A DNA stretch of 48,766 nt from an uncultured archaeon (GTDB lineage: Archaea > Altiarchaeota > Altiarchaeia > IMC4 > SCGC-AAA252-I15), in contig CABMCB010000039.1 in assembly GCA_902384455.1 (NCBI GenBank), positions 1-48,766 on the forward strand, in the 5' to 3' direction. Within the stretch, counting starts at the first letter, position 1. Each line of letters opens with the position of its first letter. The translations under genes and the position numbers were made by a program. Of the stretch, positions 8,511 through 17,460 are shown one piece after another. The notes beneath the pieces are model-generated. The model saw nothing but the letters and a program-made list of their open reading frames with translations, had not been told where the DNA came from and ran no database searches.

Positions 8511-9500
8511 ATGGACGTAAAGAAACTTCTTTCAGAGAAAAAAGCGCCTGTGGAAGCAGTCATAGGCGAATACACAAGCAACCCAAATCCCAAAGTAAGG
8601 GAGATGCTCTCCCACCCCTTCAAAGCAGGCGGAAAAAGAGTCCGCCCAGCACTACTCCTACTATCCTGCGAAGCAGTAGGCGGAGACCCGCAAAAAGCCC
8701 TGCCAGCAGCCGCATCCGTCGAAATCCTGCACACATTCACCCTAGTCCACGACGACATAATGGACCACGACCTAACAAGAAGAGGCCAACAGACCGTCCA
8801 CGCCAGATGGGGCGAAGAAATGGGGATAGTCGTCGGCGACACACTATACAGCATAGCATTCAAGGCTCTGATGGACTGCCGCAAAAACGGCGTGCCAGAA
8901 AAAAACATCATAGAAGCATTCGAAGTATTCACGTGGGCCAGCATCAAACTGCATCAAGGCCAGATAATGGACATGCTCTTTGAGGAACGCCCCAACGTCA
9001 CAGTAGACGAATACCTCGACATGGTGGACAAAAAAACAGGCGCACTAATAGAAGCAAGCGTCCGAATCGGCTCGGCGATAGGCGGAGGAACAAAAGAACA
9101 GTCCGAAGCTCTCGGCATATTCGGAAGCAGGATAGGAACGGCATTCCAGATAAAAGACGACGTGCTGGGTCTCACGGCAGACGAGAGCGAACTCGGCAAA
9201 CCCGTGGGAAGCGACATACGCCGAGGCAAAAGAAACATCCTCATATCCCACGCATTAGCCCACGCCAAAGGAACACCACTTAGAACGCTCAAAGCAGCGC
9301 TCAAAAACGCCGACGCACCAGACGAGGAAATCAATGAGGCCATACAGATAATCAAGGACGCAGGAAGCTTCGCTTACGCCGAAAAACTGGAGAACAAACT
9401 ATACGAGGAGGCACTCGCCGCATTAAGGACGCTTCCGCCCTCATCGGCCAGAGACGGAATCGAGGCGATAGGAGACTTCATCATAAAAAGGAGCTATTAA
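8511..9500 (+). CDS. Geranylgeranyl (polyprenyl) diphosphate synthase
   Basis: 329 residues, the usual size of an archaeal GGPP/FPP synthase. The first Asp-rich motif is at residues 81-85 (DDIMD) within LVHDDIMDHDLTRRGQQTVHARWG; the second region reads QIKDDVLGLTADESELGKPVGSDIRRGKRN. The substrate loop GGKRVRPALLLLSCEA is at residues 40-55. It condenses IPP with allylic diphosphates to make the C20 precursor of archaeal lipids. The residue before the first Asp motif region is not bulky enough to settle the product chain length by eye. The IPP isomerase starts one base after its stop, so the two are co-transcribed. Confidence 0.93.
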   Translation: MDVKKLLSEKKAPVEAVIGEYTSNPNPKVREMLSHPFKAGGKRVRPALLLLSCEAVGGDPQKALPAAASVEILHTFTLVHDDIMDHDLTRRGQQTVHARWGEEMGIVVGDTLYSIAFKALMDCRKNGVPEKNIIEAFEVFTWASIKLHQGQIMDMLFEERPNVTVDEYLDMVDKKTGALIEASVRIGSAIGGGTKEQSEALGIFGSRIGTAFQIKDDVLGLTADESELGKPVGSDIRRGKRNILISHALAHAKGTPLRTLKAALKNADAPDEEINEAIQIIKDAGSFAYAEKLENKLYEEALAALRTLPPSSARDGIEAIGDFIIKRSY

Positions 9501-9501
9501 G

Positions 9502-10497
9502 ATGACAATCGAAGAGCGCAAAAAAGACCACATACGAATCGCAGTCAAAAACGCGGTGGAAACAGGAAACCCCGGATTCGACAAACTCCGCCTCAAACAC
9601 AAAGTACTCCCGGAAGCAAACTACGACTCAGTCGACACATCCACCACATTCCTCAAACACAAACTCAAAGCTCCAATACTAATCTCCGGCATGACAGGAG
9701 GAACAAACGAAGCACGCCAAATAAACAAAGCCCTCGCCGCCGTAGCCCAAGAATACGGCATAGCATTCGGAGTAGGAAGCGAACGCGCAGCAATAGAAAA
9801 ACCAAAACTCGCACCCACATACCAAGTGCGCGACGTAGCCCCAGACATACTACTAATAGCAAACCTAGGCGCAGTACAACTCAACTACGGATACGGCACC
9901 AAAGAAATCCGCCAAGCAATAGAAATAATCCAGGCAGACGCCATAGCCCTACACGCAAACCCCATACAAGAATCAGTACAACCAGAAGGAGACAGAAACT
10001 TCAGCAACCTAACCGCAAAAATAAACGCCGCAGCCAAAGAACTCAAAGAACCCGTCCTATTCAAAGGTGTCGGCGAAGGCATAAGCAAAGAAGCAGCCCA
10101 AAAACTCAAAGTCGACGCATTCGACGTAGGCGGATGGGGCGGCACAAACTGGGGCCTAATCGAAGGATACCGCCAAGACGAAGCAACACTTGAACGCGGC
10201 CGCCTCTTCTCCAGTTGGGGCACAAGCACCGTGGACAGCATTTTGGCTGTGAGGGATTTGGGTGTGCCGGTAGTGGGAAGCGGAGGCGTCAGGACGGGTG
10301 TGGACGCGGCAAAGGCGTTGGCTTTGGGAGCTGATTTGGTGGGCTTAGCTCGCCCAATTCTTACCGCATATTTTTCCGGCGGGCAGAAGGAAGTTAAACT
10401 CTACATCAACCGGTTCATAGCGGAACTTAAGGTTTCGATGTTTTTGACTGGCGCAGAAAGCGTTAAAGGCCTTAGGGGCCGCGTTGATTTGGTTTGA
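9502..10497 (+). CDS. fni: Type 2 isopentenyl-diphosphate delta-isomerase (FMN)
   Basis: 331 residues. Family features: RKKDHIRIAVKNAVE at the N-terminus, ISGMTGGTNEARQINKALA, the conserved IANLGAVQLNYGYG strand, a LHANPIQESVQPEGDRNFS segment, FDVGGWGGTNW and VVGSGGVRTGVDAAKALALGADLVGLARP (FMN phosphate-binding). It interconverts IPP and DMAPP using reduced FMN, feeding the prenyl synthase upstream. The DNA changes character inside the gene: strongly A/C-rich to about 10200, then G/T-rich to the stop and beyond, although the protein stays canonical. Confidence 0.95.
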   Translation: MTIEERKKDHIRIAVKNAVETGNPGFDKLRLKHKVLPEANYDSVDTSTTFLKHKLKAPILISGMTGGTNEARQINKALAAVAQEYGIAFGVGSERAAIEKPKLAPTYQVRDVAPDILLIANLGAVQLNYGYGTKEIRQAIEIIQADAIALHANPIQESVQPEGDRNFSNLTAKINAAAKELKEPVLFKGVGEGISKEAAQKLKVDAFDVGGWGGTNWGLIEGYRQDEATLERGRLFSSWGTSTVDSILAVRDLGVPVVGSGGVRTGVDAAKALALGADLVGLARPILTAYFSGGQKEVKLYINRFIAELKVSMFLTGAESVKGLRGRVDLV

Positions 10498-10500
10498 TTT

Positions 10501-11280
10501 TTAGGTGCCTTGTTTCTTTTTCTTTCGTCTGAATCTTTCTTTTATTCTGCGTGTTTTGTCTTTGATTTCGTTGACGCGGTCTTTTTGTGCGAGTCCTATT
10601 AGTCGGGTGGCGTCTTGTATTGCTGGTTTGACTTTGAATTTGCTTTTTCCTGATATTCTGCGCATGTAGTGGACGCCCACTTCGGAGAGTTTTCCTTTGG
10701 CGTCGTATTTTATGCGTTCAAGAAGTTCCACTTGGATGCTGAAGTATTGGGTGCGGACTCCGGATATGACGGATTTTACTGTTTGGGCGCGGTAGGCTCT
10801 GAATCCTGAGGAGCAGTCTTTTACGTCTAGTCTGAGCATGGCTTTGGCGATGCGGTTGCCTATGCGGGTGGATATGAACCTTTCTTTCTGTAAGTCTACG
10901 TTGGATTCGGCAAGGAATCGGCTTCCGACCACTATGTCGCTTCCGGTTTCCTTAAGCGCCGTGATAAGCAGGGGAATCTCGGAGGGCATGTGGTTTTCCG
11001 CGTCCATAGTCACTATGACGTCGCCTCTTGCGCGGGCTATCCCCTCAAGCAGTGCGTTGGCGAATCCTTTGCCTGACTGGGTGAAGAAAATGAAATTAGG
11101 GTATTCTAAGCTGAATTTTTTAGCCAATGCTGCCGTTCCGTCAACGCTTTTGCCGTCTGCTATGATGACTTCTACGTCTTCTTTTAGTACTCCGTAAATG
11201 TCGGGCACGCGCTCTCTTAGGTTGGCTTCCTCGTTTAATGCGGGGATGACCACCGAAATCTTTGGTTTACTTCGAATCAT
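10501..11280 (-). CDS. Family 2 glycosyltransferase (dolichol-phosphate sugar transferase-like)
   Basis: 259 residues from the ATG at 11280. The GT-A fold start ISVVIPALNEEANL is followed by IIADGKSVDGTAALA, GKGFANALLEGIARARGDVIVTMDAENH (the DxD-equivalent is DAE) and GSDIVVGSRF, as in DPM1/DPMS-like enzymes that move a sugar from a nucleotide to dolichyl phosphate. The C-terminal end is very basic (RRIKERFRRKKKKQ) and lacks membrane helices. It begins 8 bases after the stop of the 1546-residue surface protein, with an A-run between, so it is probably co-transcribed. A role in glycosylating the Asn-X-Ser/Thr-rich pilins nearby is inference. Confidence 0.82.
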   Translation of the reverse strand: MIRSKPKISVVIPALNEEANLRERVPDIYGVLKEDVEVIIADGKSVDGTAALAKKFSLEYPNFIFFTQSGKGFANALLEGIARARGDVIVTMDAENHMPSEIPLLITALKETGSDIVVGSRFLAESNVDLQKERFISTRIGNRIAKAMLRLDVKDCSSGFRAYRAQTVKSVISGVRTQYFSIQVELLERIKYDAKGKLSEVGVHYMRRISGKSKFKVKPAIQDATRLIGLAQKDRVNEIKDKTRRIKERFRRKKKKQGT

Positions 11281-11287
11281 TTTTTTT

Positions 11288-14200
11288 TTATGGGAAAGCT
11301 TCGTCTTCATCGTAGCCGTACCATGGTGCATGCTGGCCTTTTTTGGGGGGCGAACTTTCTTTTCGCCCCTTTAAGTCTTCTTTTTCCGGAAGGGGCAGCG
11401 TTGCGGTCGCGGTCTTCTGCGGTTGTTCCGCGGTTGAAAGGTTAGTATTTTGTTGTTGAGCGTAAATTTGCGCGGACGCCGGAGTTGTTTGCGGGATTAA
11501 GGCGGTGGTTGCCGCGGGCGCATTAAGCGTCGGTTGCTGGGTCTCTGGCGTAGGTTGAGGTGTCTGCTGCGCCATGGACTCCTCAATTTGGCGCACCAAA
11601 GCAATGTTCTCCGGTTGGGAAGTGAATTTAGGTGTTGTTTCAGACTGATTTTGTTGCGCTTTAATCTGTGCGGGGGCGTCGGAAGGCGCAATTCTGCCCT
11701 CCACGGACGTCTGTTGTTGAGGTGCGGTTGACGCGGGTTTATCCGGCAATGCCGCAGGCGCAGCATGGGAGTGATTCCACGTAACTACGATGGGCGGCTG
11801 CTGGACGATGAACGCCGGCTGTTCCATACTCTGAGGTTGAGGTTGCGCTGCCGCAGGCACTTGAGGTTGCTGTATCACCACAGGGGTTTTTACTGCAGAA
11901 ACCGGAGGCATCTGCTTAGGACTTTGAGTAGGCGCTGCAGGTTGAGGCGGCGCAGTTTTTACCGCCTGAGGCGGCCTACCTGCGTAAGATTGTGTCCTAC
12001 TCGGAGTTACAGTAACCTTCGGCAAACCCTCCTTATCGGATTCTATCGCGGCCTTAGTGTCCATCCTAAATTCTGTCGCAGCTTTTTCCGCGTCCCTCCT
12101 CTCAAGCTGCCTAAAGTGCTCAAGCACCCTGTGCGTAGAATCCTCGCCTCCGCTGAAAATCCGCGATAAGAAACCTTTCTTACGCGAAACAGACGCAATA
12201 GGAGACGCGGCCGCAGGTTGCGCTGCCGCAGATAAAGTGGGCTGTTTGGTTGGGGCTGGCATGGCAGACGTCGTAATCGGCGACCTTTTGGTTTTCTCCG
12301 GCAAAATCTGCTCAGGCGCAGCCGGCTTGGACTGCGGGGATAGAGAGGGAACGGACGGTTCGGATTTTTTCAGTGCGGCCTTGGGTTCTATAGCGGGGGC
12401 GGTGGGCTTAGTTGCTTGTTGTTTGGTTGGCGGTGCAATTAGGTTGACGGGCGGAAGGGGTGCGGTTGGCGTAGGTTTCTGTTTTCTGTGCGGAAGTATC
12501 CTCGAAAGGAAGCTCTTCTTCACGTATGGCGGCGCGGCTTCTGCCGCAGGCAAAGTGGGTTGCGGCGAAACAACAGGCGATGCGACAATAGGAACTGTTG
12601 CAGGAGGCTGCTTTTTCACTTCCTCAGGCGGCTTAGGTGGCTTTGCTGCCGGAGGATTAACAGCGAGTTCAGGAGTCCTAAAAGCAGGCTTCACAGACTC
12701 AGGAGGCTTATTAGCGGCCGCCGGTTGAGGCGTGGCAGAAACCGGCTGTTGGCGAGGTTTTAATGTTGCGGCTGCTTTTTCTATGCTGCTTTTTTTGCGG
12801 GGGAATATGCGAGACAGCAACCCCCTCTTTTTCTCTACTGCGGATGCAGGCAGAACGTCAGGTTGTTTCTGATTAGTCGGAGTATAAGCGGCGGGCGGCT
12901 GAGTTTTGACTTCAACGGGGAGTGAAGGCGCTTTAACTTGAGGAGCTGTCTGCGGCATTTGAGGCGCAACCTTAATTGGTTCAGGTTTCACTGCCGCCTG
13001 CGCAGGGGGCTTTCTGATGTTTACTGGCTGCGGCGACGCAGCAACGGCCGGCTTATGCGAAGCCGAAGAAGGAACAACCGCAGCAGGCAAATCATGAACC
13101 TCCACAGCAGAATGCGCCTCATGCTTGTCTGCTGGATGCTTAGTCCTCTTAATCTTAACTTTAACGCCCGCAGTCGCCTTCCTCAAATCCTCCTGCATCC
13201 TAACGGCCCGGTAATAACGGCGGGCTCGAGTCATCAAACTCTCGCCCAAAGGCAAATAACCCTCCTGAAGATGCTGAAGGCCCAGCGGCGCTCCTGCGCG
13301 GGAAAGACCGAAGTAGAACGCCCAAGGTTTTCCGATACGCCGTTCCCTGCTCATCCACGCCCTCATTATGGCGCTTGAGCCTGCACGCTCCCCTTCAACA
13401 GCATACACCGGAACTTCTTCGCCTACGCCGGCGCTGCCGAAACTGAAGCGATGCCAAATCTTGCGCGCTCTTTGCACAAGAAGGAAAAAGACTAAGAACA
13501 CTACTGCAACGATTGCCACTGCGATCATGATAATCTGCTTTTCGCTGGATTCGTTCCCCACGGGCGCGCGAGAAATGGATTTGTTATAAATTGTCTCTGC
13601 CTCAGCGGCCAAATCAGGCTCGGACAAGTTAAGGAACATGTCTCGCGCCTTCAATGAAGAGTCTGCGGCGGTGCGGAAATCCGTAGCGGTAAAGTAAAGC
13701 CGCGCCTCATCCAAATCCTTGGTGGCTTGGCTGAACCCTTGCGCCCTGCTCCTTAGGTTGTCCATTTGGGCGGCTTCTGAAGTCATGCCTAATGACCTAT
13801 AGCTTTCAGCAGCCTGGCCCGCATAGTCTGAGGCGTCGTCATATTCCGTGTCGTCAAACGCCTCTTTCGCCTTCTTGGCTGCGAATCCGGCATTCACGCG
13901 GTTAAGGGTTAATCCGGCTTCCTCTGCTTCGGCGGTGAAATTGGTGTCCCGGTACCCCTTCTCCACGTTCCTAAGCGTCTGTATCAGCCCGTCAGTGAGG
14001 TTGCCGTCTTTTATGTACTGCTTTGCGATCGAGTAGCTTGCTTCAATAGTGGACCTGCGGGCGATTCTGTCCAAGAACATCTGAACGTTGAACACTCCCT
14101 CAGTATCCTTGATTTTAGCGTACCTGTTAAGCGCTTCCCTCGCGTACATACTGGAGTTCTCTATGTCTCCCTCGCCCAGATAGAAGTCTGCCTCCATCAG

Positions 14201-15928
14201 GTAAGTGTCTCCTTCTATCTGTGTGAGCAGGTTTTGCGCCTTATCCACGTCCTCTACTCTGCCTATTGAGGCGTAAATGAAGCTGGCGTTCGAAAGCAAG
14301 TCCGAAGACAGGCGGTAATTGCCGCTAAGGTAGGCGGATCTGGCGTCAGCCATCATGCCGTCCGCCACAATCCGGTTCCTGAAATCCTGAATTAAATAAG
14401 ACCCCTTCCTGTAGTTCGCATCCTTGAACGTAGTCTCCGCATCATTAAGAAGGGCCGCAACGTCAGCAACCGTGCCATTCTCGTACAACCGCAAGGCCTT
14501 CATGTACGAAGAGAAGCCTCTGCGGCGCAAAACGGCCCACTGGTACTCAAAGACGTACAGTCCTCCGTCAGTAGAGGCGGTAACTATCTCCGCTGTTTCA
14601 TCGCCCTCAATGTCCGCAAACACCGGGTCAGATTTCCCCTGCCCCCCAAGGTCATAAGTCCAAAGAGTGTACGCCGTCGAATTAATAAGGTACAGGATGC
14701 CGTTGTCGTTGGTAAAAAGAATCTCCAGACTCCCGTCATGGTTGATGTCGGCCAAAGCCGGCGAAGTGCTGATAGGCCTGCTGGTAGTGTACCTGTAGCG
14801 AATCCCCCCGCTGGAAGCATTGATTATATACAGGCTTTTGTCTTTGCTGCCAACAATAACCTCCTCCCATCCGTCATTGTCAATGTCCGCCACGGCCGCA
14901 GAACCATATATTTCGCCCATGGAGACGTTCCATATTTGGCCCAGTCCGGTCATGGTTATGCTTTCTCTTCTGCAGCCTGTGGCGTCGCACACTCGCCTGT
15001 TGCCCGCCGACCCCAAGTCAGTTTTGTAGAGGGCAAATAGCCGGTCGTTCATAGAGCCGATATACACTATGTTGCCCGTCATCGCCGGCGTGGCGTGGAC
15101 GCCGCCCAGAATGTTGTACGACCAAATCCGGTAAGGCGGCGTGCTTAAGATGTACAGAAGAGTGTCCATGCCGCCGACAGTAATATCGTTCTTTCCGTCG
15201 TTGTCAAAATCTATCACAGCAGGAGACGACTCTATAGCATCCTGCGTCTGATACTTCCAAATCAGTTTGCCCAAATAATCGAACGCATACACGTAATGGT
15301 CCTCGCTCCCGATGACAATCTCATACTCCGGAGTCTCATCAAGATTTTGGATAAGCGGAGAAGAAACAATGTTCCCCCCAGTCTGATAAGACCACTCAAC
15401 AGAACCATTCCTACCGTCAATAGCATAAACCCTCCCATCCTCAGAACCAACAACCACAGTAGACCAACCAACGTCAGTAAAATTCCACACCGCAGGAGAA
15501 CTCCTAACGCGGCCTTGAGTCTGAGTCTTCCAAAGAAGGATGCCGTCGGAATCATAGGCGTAGACGAATCCGTCGTCGCATCCAACCACAACGTCAAGGG
15601 CTCCGTCACCGTTTAAGTCCACCACAGCAGGCGAAGAATAAACAGGTCCCCCCAGTTGCCTCCTCCATAATAGCGTATAGTTCCGCGGGTCAATGTCTGA
15701 AATCAAGGGCCTAAGGTATCCTGTCCTCCCGGCGTCATGACGGTACATGGGCCAAGAGGCGGTTAAAATTCTTTCATTAGTGTCGTTTTCACTAGTCTGA
15801 GCAGCGCAATTCAAAGACAAAGAAACGATTAGTGCGATTATTGAGGCAAAGGCTGCTTTATCGCGTAACCTACCATAAATCCGCCCTATTTGCCCCCTTC
15901 TCAAGAAGGGCTGCCGTAAAAGCTTCAT
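11288..15928 (-). CDS. Giant beta-propeller/transmembrane protein with long disordered tail and three KKxxLSRI motifs
   Basis: 1546 residues. A signal/anchor helix (about 25-45) precedes an outside PQQ/FG-GAP-like propeller (about 55-470) with repeats of the type VVDLNGDGALDVVVGCDDGFVYAYDSDG. Next come helical, coiled-coil/TPR-like repeats (about 470-790) and a single membrane helix near residue 803 (IIMIAVAIVAVVFLVFFLLV). A short basic domain follows, then about 600 residues rich in Pro, Ala, Gln and Lys. The tail holds three copies of a basic-amphipathic motif: KKRGLLSRIF (coding near 12800), KKSFLSRIL (near 12500) and KKGFLSRIF (near 12170). The gene is divergent from the pilin operon with 48 bases between, suggesting a receptor, anchor or assembly hub for that system. 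I recognise no family for the whole protein. Confidence 0.85.
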   Translation of the reverse strand: MKLLRQPFLRRGQIGRIYGRLRDKAAFASIIALIVSLSLNCAAQTSENDTNERILTASWPMYRHDAGRTGYLRPLISDIDPRNYTLLWRRQLGGPVYSSPAVVDLNGDGALDVVVGCDDGFVYAYDSDGILLWKTQTQGRVRSSPAVWNFTDVGWSTVVVGSEDGRVYAIDGRNGSVEWSYQTGGNIVSSPLIQNLDETPEYEIVIGSEDHYVYAFDYLGKLIWKYQTQDAIESSPAVIDFDNDGKNDITVGGMDTLLYILSTPPYRIWSYNILGGVHATPAMTGNIVYIGSMNDRLFALYKTDLGSAGNRRVCDATGCRRESITMTGLGQIWNVSMGEIYGSAAVADIDNDGWEEVIVGSKDKSLYIINASSGGIRYRYTTSRPISTSPALADINHDGSLEILFTNDNGILYLINSTAYTLWTYDLGGQGKSDPVFADIEGDETAEIVTASTDGGLYVFEYQWAVLRRRGFSSYMKALRLYENGTVADVAALLNDAETTFKDANYRKGSYLIQDFRNRIVADGMMADARSAYLSGNYRLSSDLLSNASFIYASIGRVEDVDKAQNLLTQIEGDTYLMEADFYLGEGDIENSSMYAREALNRYAKIKDTEGVFNVQMFLDRIARRSTIEASYSIAKQYIKDGNLTDGLIQTLRNVEKGYRDTNFTAEAEEAGLTLNRVNAGFAAKKAKEAFDDTEYDDASDYAGQAAESYRSLGMTSEAAQMDNLRSRAQGFSQATKDLDEARLYFTATDFRTAADSSLKARDMFLNLSEPDLAAEAETIYNKSISRAPVGNESSEKQIIMIAVAIVAVVFLVFFLLVQRARKIWHRFSFGSAGVGEEVPVYAVEGERAGSSAIMRAWMSRERRIGKPWAFYFGLSRAGAPLGLQHLQEGYLPLGESLMTRARRYYRAVRMQEDLRKATAGVKVKIKRTKHPADKHEAHSAVEVHDLPAAVVPSSASHKPAVAASPQPVNIRKPPAQAAVKPEPIKVAPQMPQTAPQVKAPSLPVEVKTQPPAAYTPTNQKQPDVLPASAVEKKRGLLSRIFPRKKSSIEKAAATLKPRQQPVSATPQPAAANKPPESVKPAFRTPELAVNPPAAKPPKPPEEVKKQPPATVPIVASPVVSPQPTLPAAEAAPPYVKKSFLSRILPHRKQKPTPTAPLPPVNLIAPPTKQQATKPTAPAIEPKAALKKSEPSVPSLSPQSKPAAPEQILPEKTKRSPITTSAMPAPTKQPTLSAAAQPAAASPIASVSRKKGFLSRIFSGGEDSTHRVLEHFRQLERRDAEKAATEFRMDTKAAIESDKEGLPKVTVTPSRTQSYAGRPPQAVKTAPPQPAAPTQSPKQMPPVSAVKTPVVIQQPQVPAAAQPQPQSMEQPAFIVQQPPIVVTWNHSHAAPAALPDKPASTAPQQQTSVEGRIAPSDAPAQIKAQQNQSETTPKFTSQPENIALVRQIEESMAQQTPQPTPETQQPTLNAPAATTALIPQTTPASAQIYAQQQNTNLSTAEQPQKTATATLPLPEKEDLKGRKESSPPKKGQHAPWYGYDEDEAFP

Positions 15929-15976
15929 CCTGTCCTTGTTAATTAAACCGCCAACCTATATTAGCATGAATCGGGC
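15929..15976. promoter_or_regulatory. Divergent promoter region of the surface-appendage locus
   Basis: The 48-base gap between the giant propeller gene and the first pilin-like gene contains the palindromic A/T box TTAATTAA (about 15939-15946), which could serve as a TATA element in either direction with leaderless starts on both sides. Shared regulation is inference. Confidence 0.4.
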
Positions 15977-16945
15977 ATGTCAAGGGGGCTGAAGTTAACA
16001 CGCCAGCGAGGGCAAAGCAGTATTGAATTGCTCACCGCCATAGGCATGCTGATGCTTGTTTTTATTGCGGTGGGGCTTTACGCCGTGGAAAGAGACGCGC
16101 AAGGCACAGAAATAAAGACGTACATATCAACAACGTCAATATTAGAAAGCCTGCGCGACAACCTAAACACTCTACAAGCTGTGGGGGACGGATACTACCG
16201 CCACTTCACCCTCCCCGCGACAGTATACGGAAACGAAGAATACAACATCACGTCCGGCGGAAACGTGCTGGAAATAAACTGGGGAAACCGGCGCTCATGG
16301 TCAACAGTCACATCCGCGGACAACGCCAGCATACGCTGCCTAAACAAAGGCGGAGACTCCCAAAATCGGGCCGTCAACATCAAAGGGCGGATATACGTTG
16401 CCGGAGGCAGCGAAGACATGTTTTTGTCCGGGGAAACATTCAGCAACATGTCCAACGCGTCCTACGTTAAAGACTCCTCCTACATGGCTCAAAACGGCTC
16501 GTGGACGATAAAATCAGGAAGATTAGACGGCGACTTCCTTATTAACGGCCTAGGAACGGCGTCTTTTGGGATACCTCAGGAGGATTATACTCTTGAAGGG
16601 GACGTTTTGGTAATCAATTCTACCGGCGGATTCGCAGGTTTAATCGTCCGCAAATCCAACGACACGTACGTTAGCGTAGAATTGGATCCCCTAAACGGCA
16701 CAGTCAGCGTCTCATCTGTCGTAGACAACGTGTCTTCGAAAATAAGCTCAGTTCCTTATGCGCTCAACCTTAACCAATGGTACTTCGTCAGGGCGCAAGC
16801 ATACGCAGACGAATTAACCGTAAGCATAGACTGCCAGCAGATTATGGTTGAGTCAGTGCCGCAAACAAAAGGCAACATAGGCGTAACAGCGGCGATGGCG
16901 AACGCGGAATTCGACAACATACAGGAATGGGGGTACCGCCGATGA
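15977..16945 (+). CDS. Class III signal pilin-like protein with lectin-like beta domain
   Basis: 322 residues. The N-terminus MSRGLKLTRQRGQSSIELLTAIGMLMLVFIAV fits an archaeal class III (QxSxE) prepilin: cleavage is expected between Gly12 and Gln13, with Glu at +5 of the mature protein and a hydrophobic assembly helix after it. The C-terminal half (about 155-320) alternates beta-strand-like segments ending VSIDCQQIMVESVPQTKGNIGVTAAMANAEFDNIQEW, resembling concanavalin-like/DUF1080-type jellyroll domains. Several Asn-X-Ser/Thr sites occur. It is first gene of the plus-strand appendage operon; its TGA overlaps the next ATG (ATGA). Confidence 0.82.
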   Translation: MSRGLKLTRQRGQSSIELLTAIGMLMLVFIAVGLYAVERDAQGTEIKTYISTTSILESLRDNLNTLQAVGDGYYRHFTLPATVYGNEEYNITSGGNVLEINWGNRRSWSTVTSADNASIRCLNKGGDSQNRAVNIKGRIYVAGGSEDMFLSGETFSNMSNASYVKDSSYMAQNGSWTIKSGRLDGDFLINGLGTASFGIPQEDYTLEGDVLVINSTGGFAGLIVRKSNDTYVSVELDPLNGTVSVSSVVDNVSSKISSVPYALNLNQWYFVRAQAYADELTVSIDCQQIMVESVPQTKGNIGVTAAMANAEFDNIQEWGYRR

Positions 16946-17460
16946 GCTCCCGCGCAGGACAGATGTACGCGGGAGAATTCGTAATAAGCTACTTCATATT
17001 CATGATAGTACTATCCCTAGCATTCTACATGTGGGGAAACACCACCCAAGGCTTAATGGAGTCTGAAACATTCTACGCGATAGAAGACGCCGCAGTAGAA
17101 ACCGCCGAAACTTTGGTTAGAACGCCCGGAAACCCCTCCGACTGGAACGCGTCAACAGTAACATCCATTGGGTTGGCCGACGAAAGCCGGATACTCAACT
17201 CAAACAAGATAATGGCCATGGCCGCCCTCCTGAACAACTCAAACGGAAACTACGAGGCAAACCGCTACCTTCTGGGTGTGGGTCAATACGACATGTACGT
17301 TAACTTAACTTACCTGAACGGCTCTACTTTGCTGATAAACGGCGCGCAGGCCGTAGCCGGAAGTCCGCCTGTGAACTCTACTTATCAGCTTACTATAGTT
17401 AGGACTGCGATAGTAAACGATACTGTGGTCCGAATCATAGTTACTGCATGGCAAACTTGA
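16942..17460 (+). CDS. Small pilin-like membrane protein
   Basis: 172 residues from the ATG at 16942, which overlaps the preceding stop (ATGA); an in-frame ATG at 16927 is less likely. The N-terminus MSSRAGQMYAGEFVISYFIFMIVLSLAFYMW looks like a divergent class III prepilin (G-Q junction, Glu at +6, hydrophobic helix). The outside part is short and rich in Asn-X-Thr/Ser sites. It overlaps the next gene by 13 bases. Function by context: minor pilin. Confidence 0.75.
   Translation: MSSRAGQMYAGEFVISYFIFMIVLSLAFYMWGNTTQGLMESETFYAIEDAAVETAETLVRTPGNPSDWNASTVTSIGLADESRILNSNKIMAMAALLNNSNGNYEANRYLLGVGQYDMYVNLTYLNGSTLLINGAQAVAGSPPVNSTYQLTIVRTAIVNDTVVRIIVTAWQT

Noticed and set aside
12057..12728. 223-codon Gly/Cys-rich frame opposite the giant propeller protein tail
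   Set aside because: Antisense shadow of Pro/Ala codons in the disordered tail.
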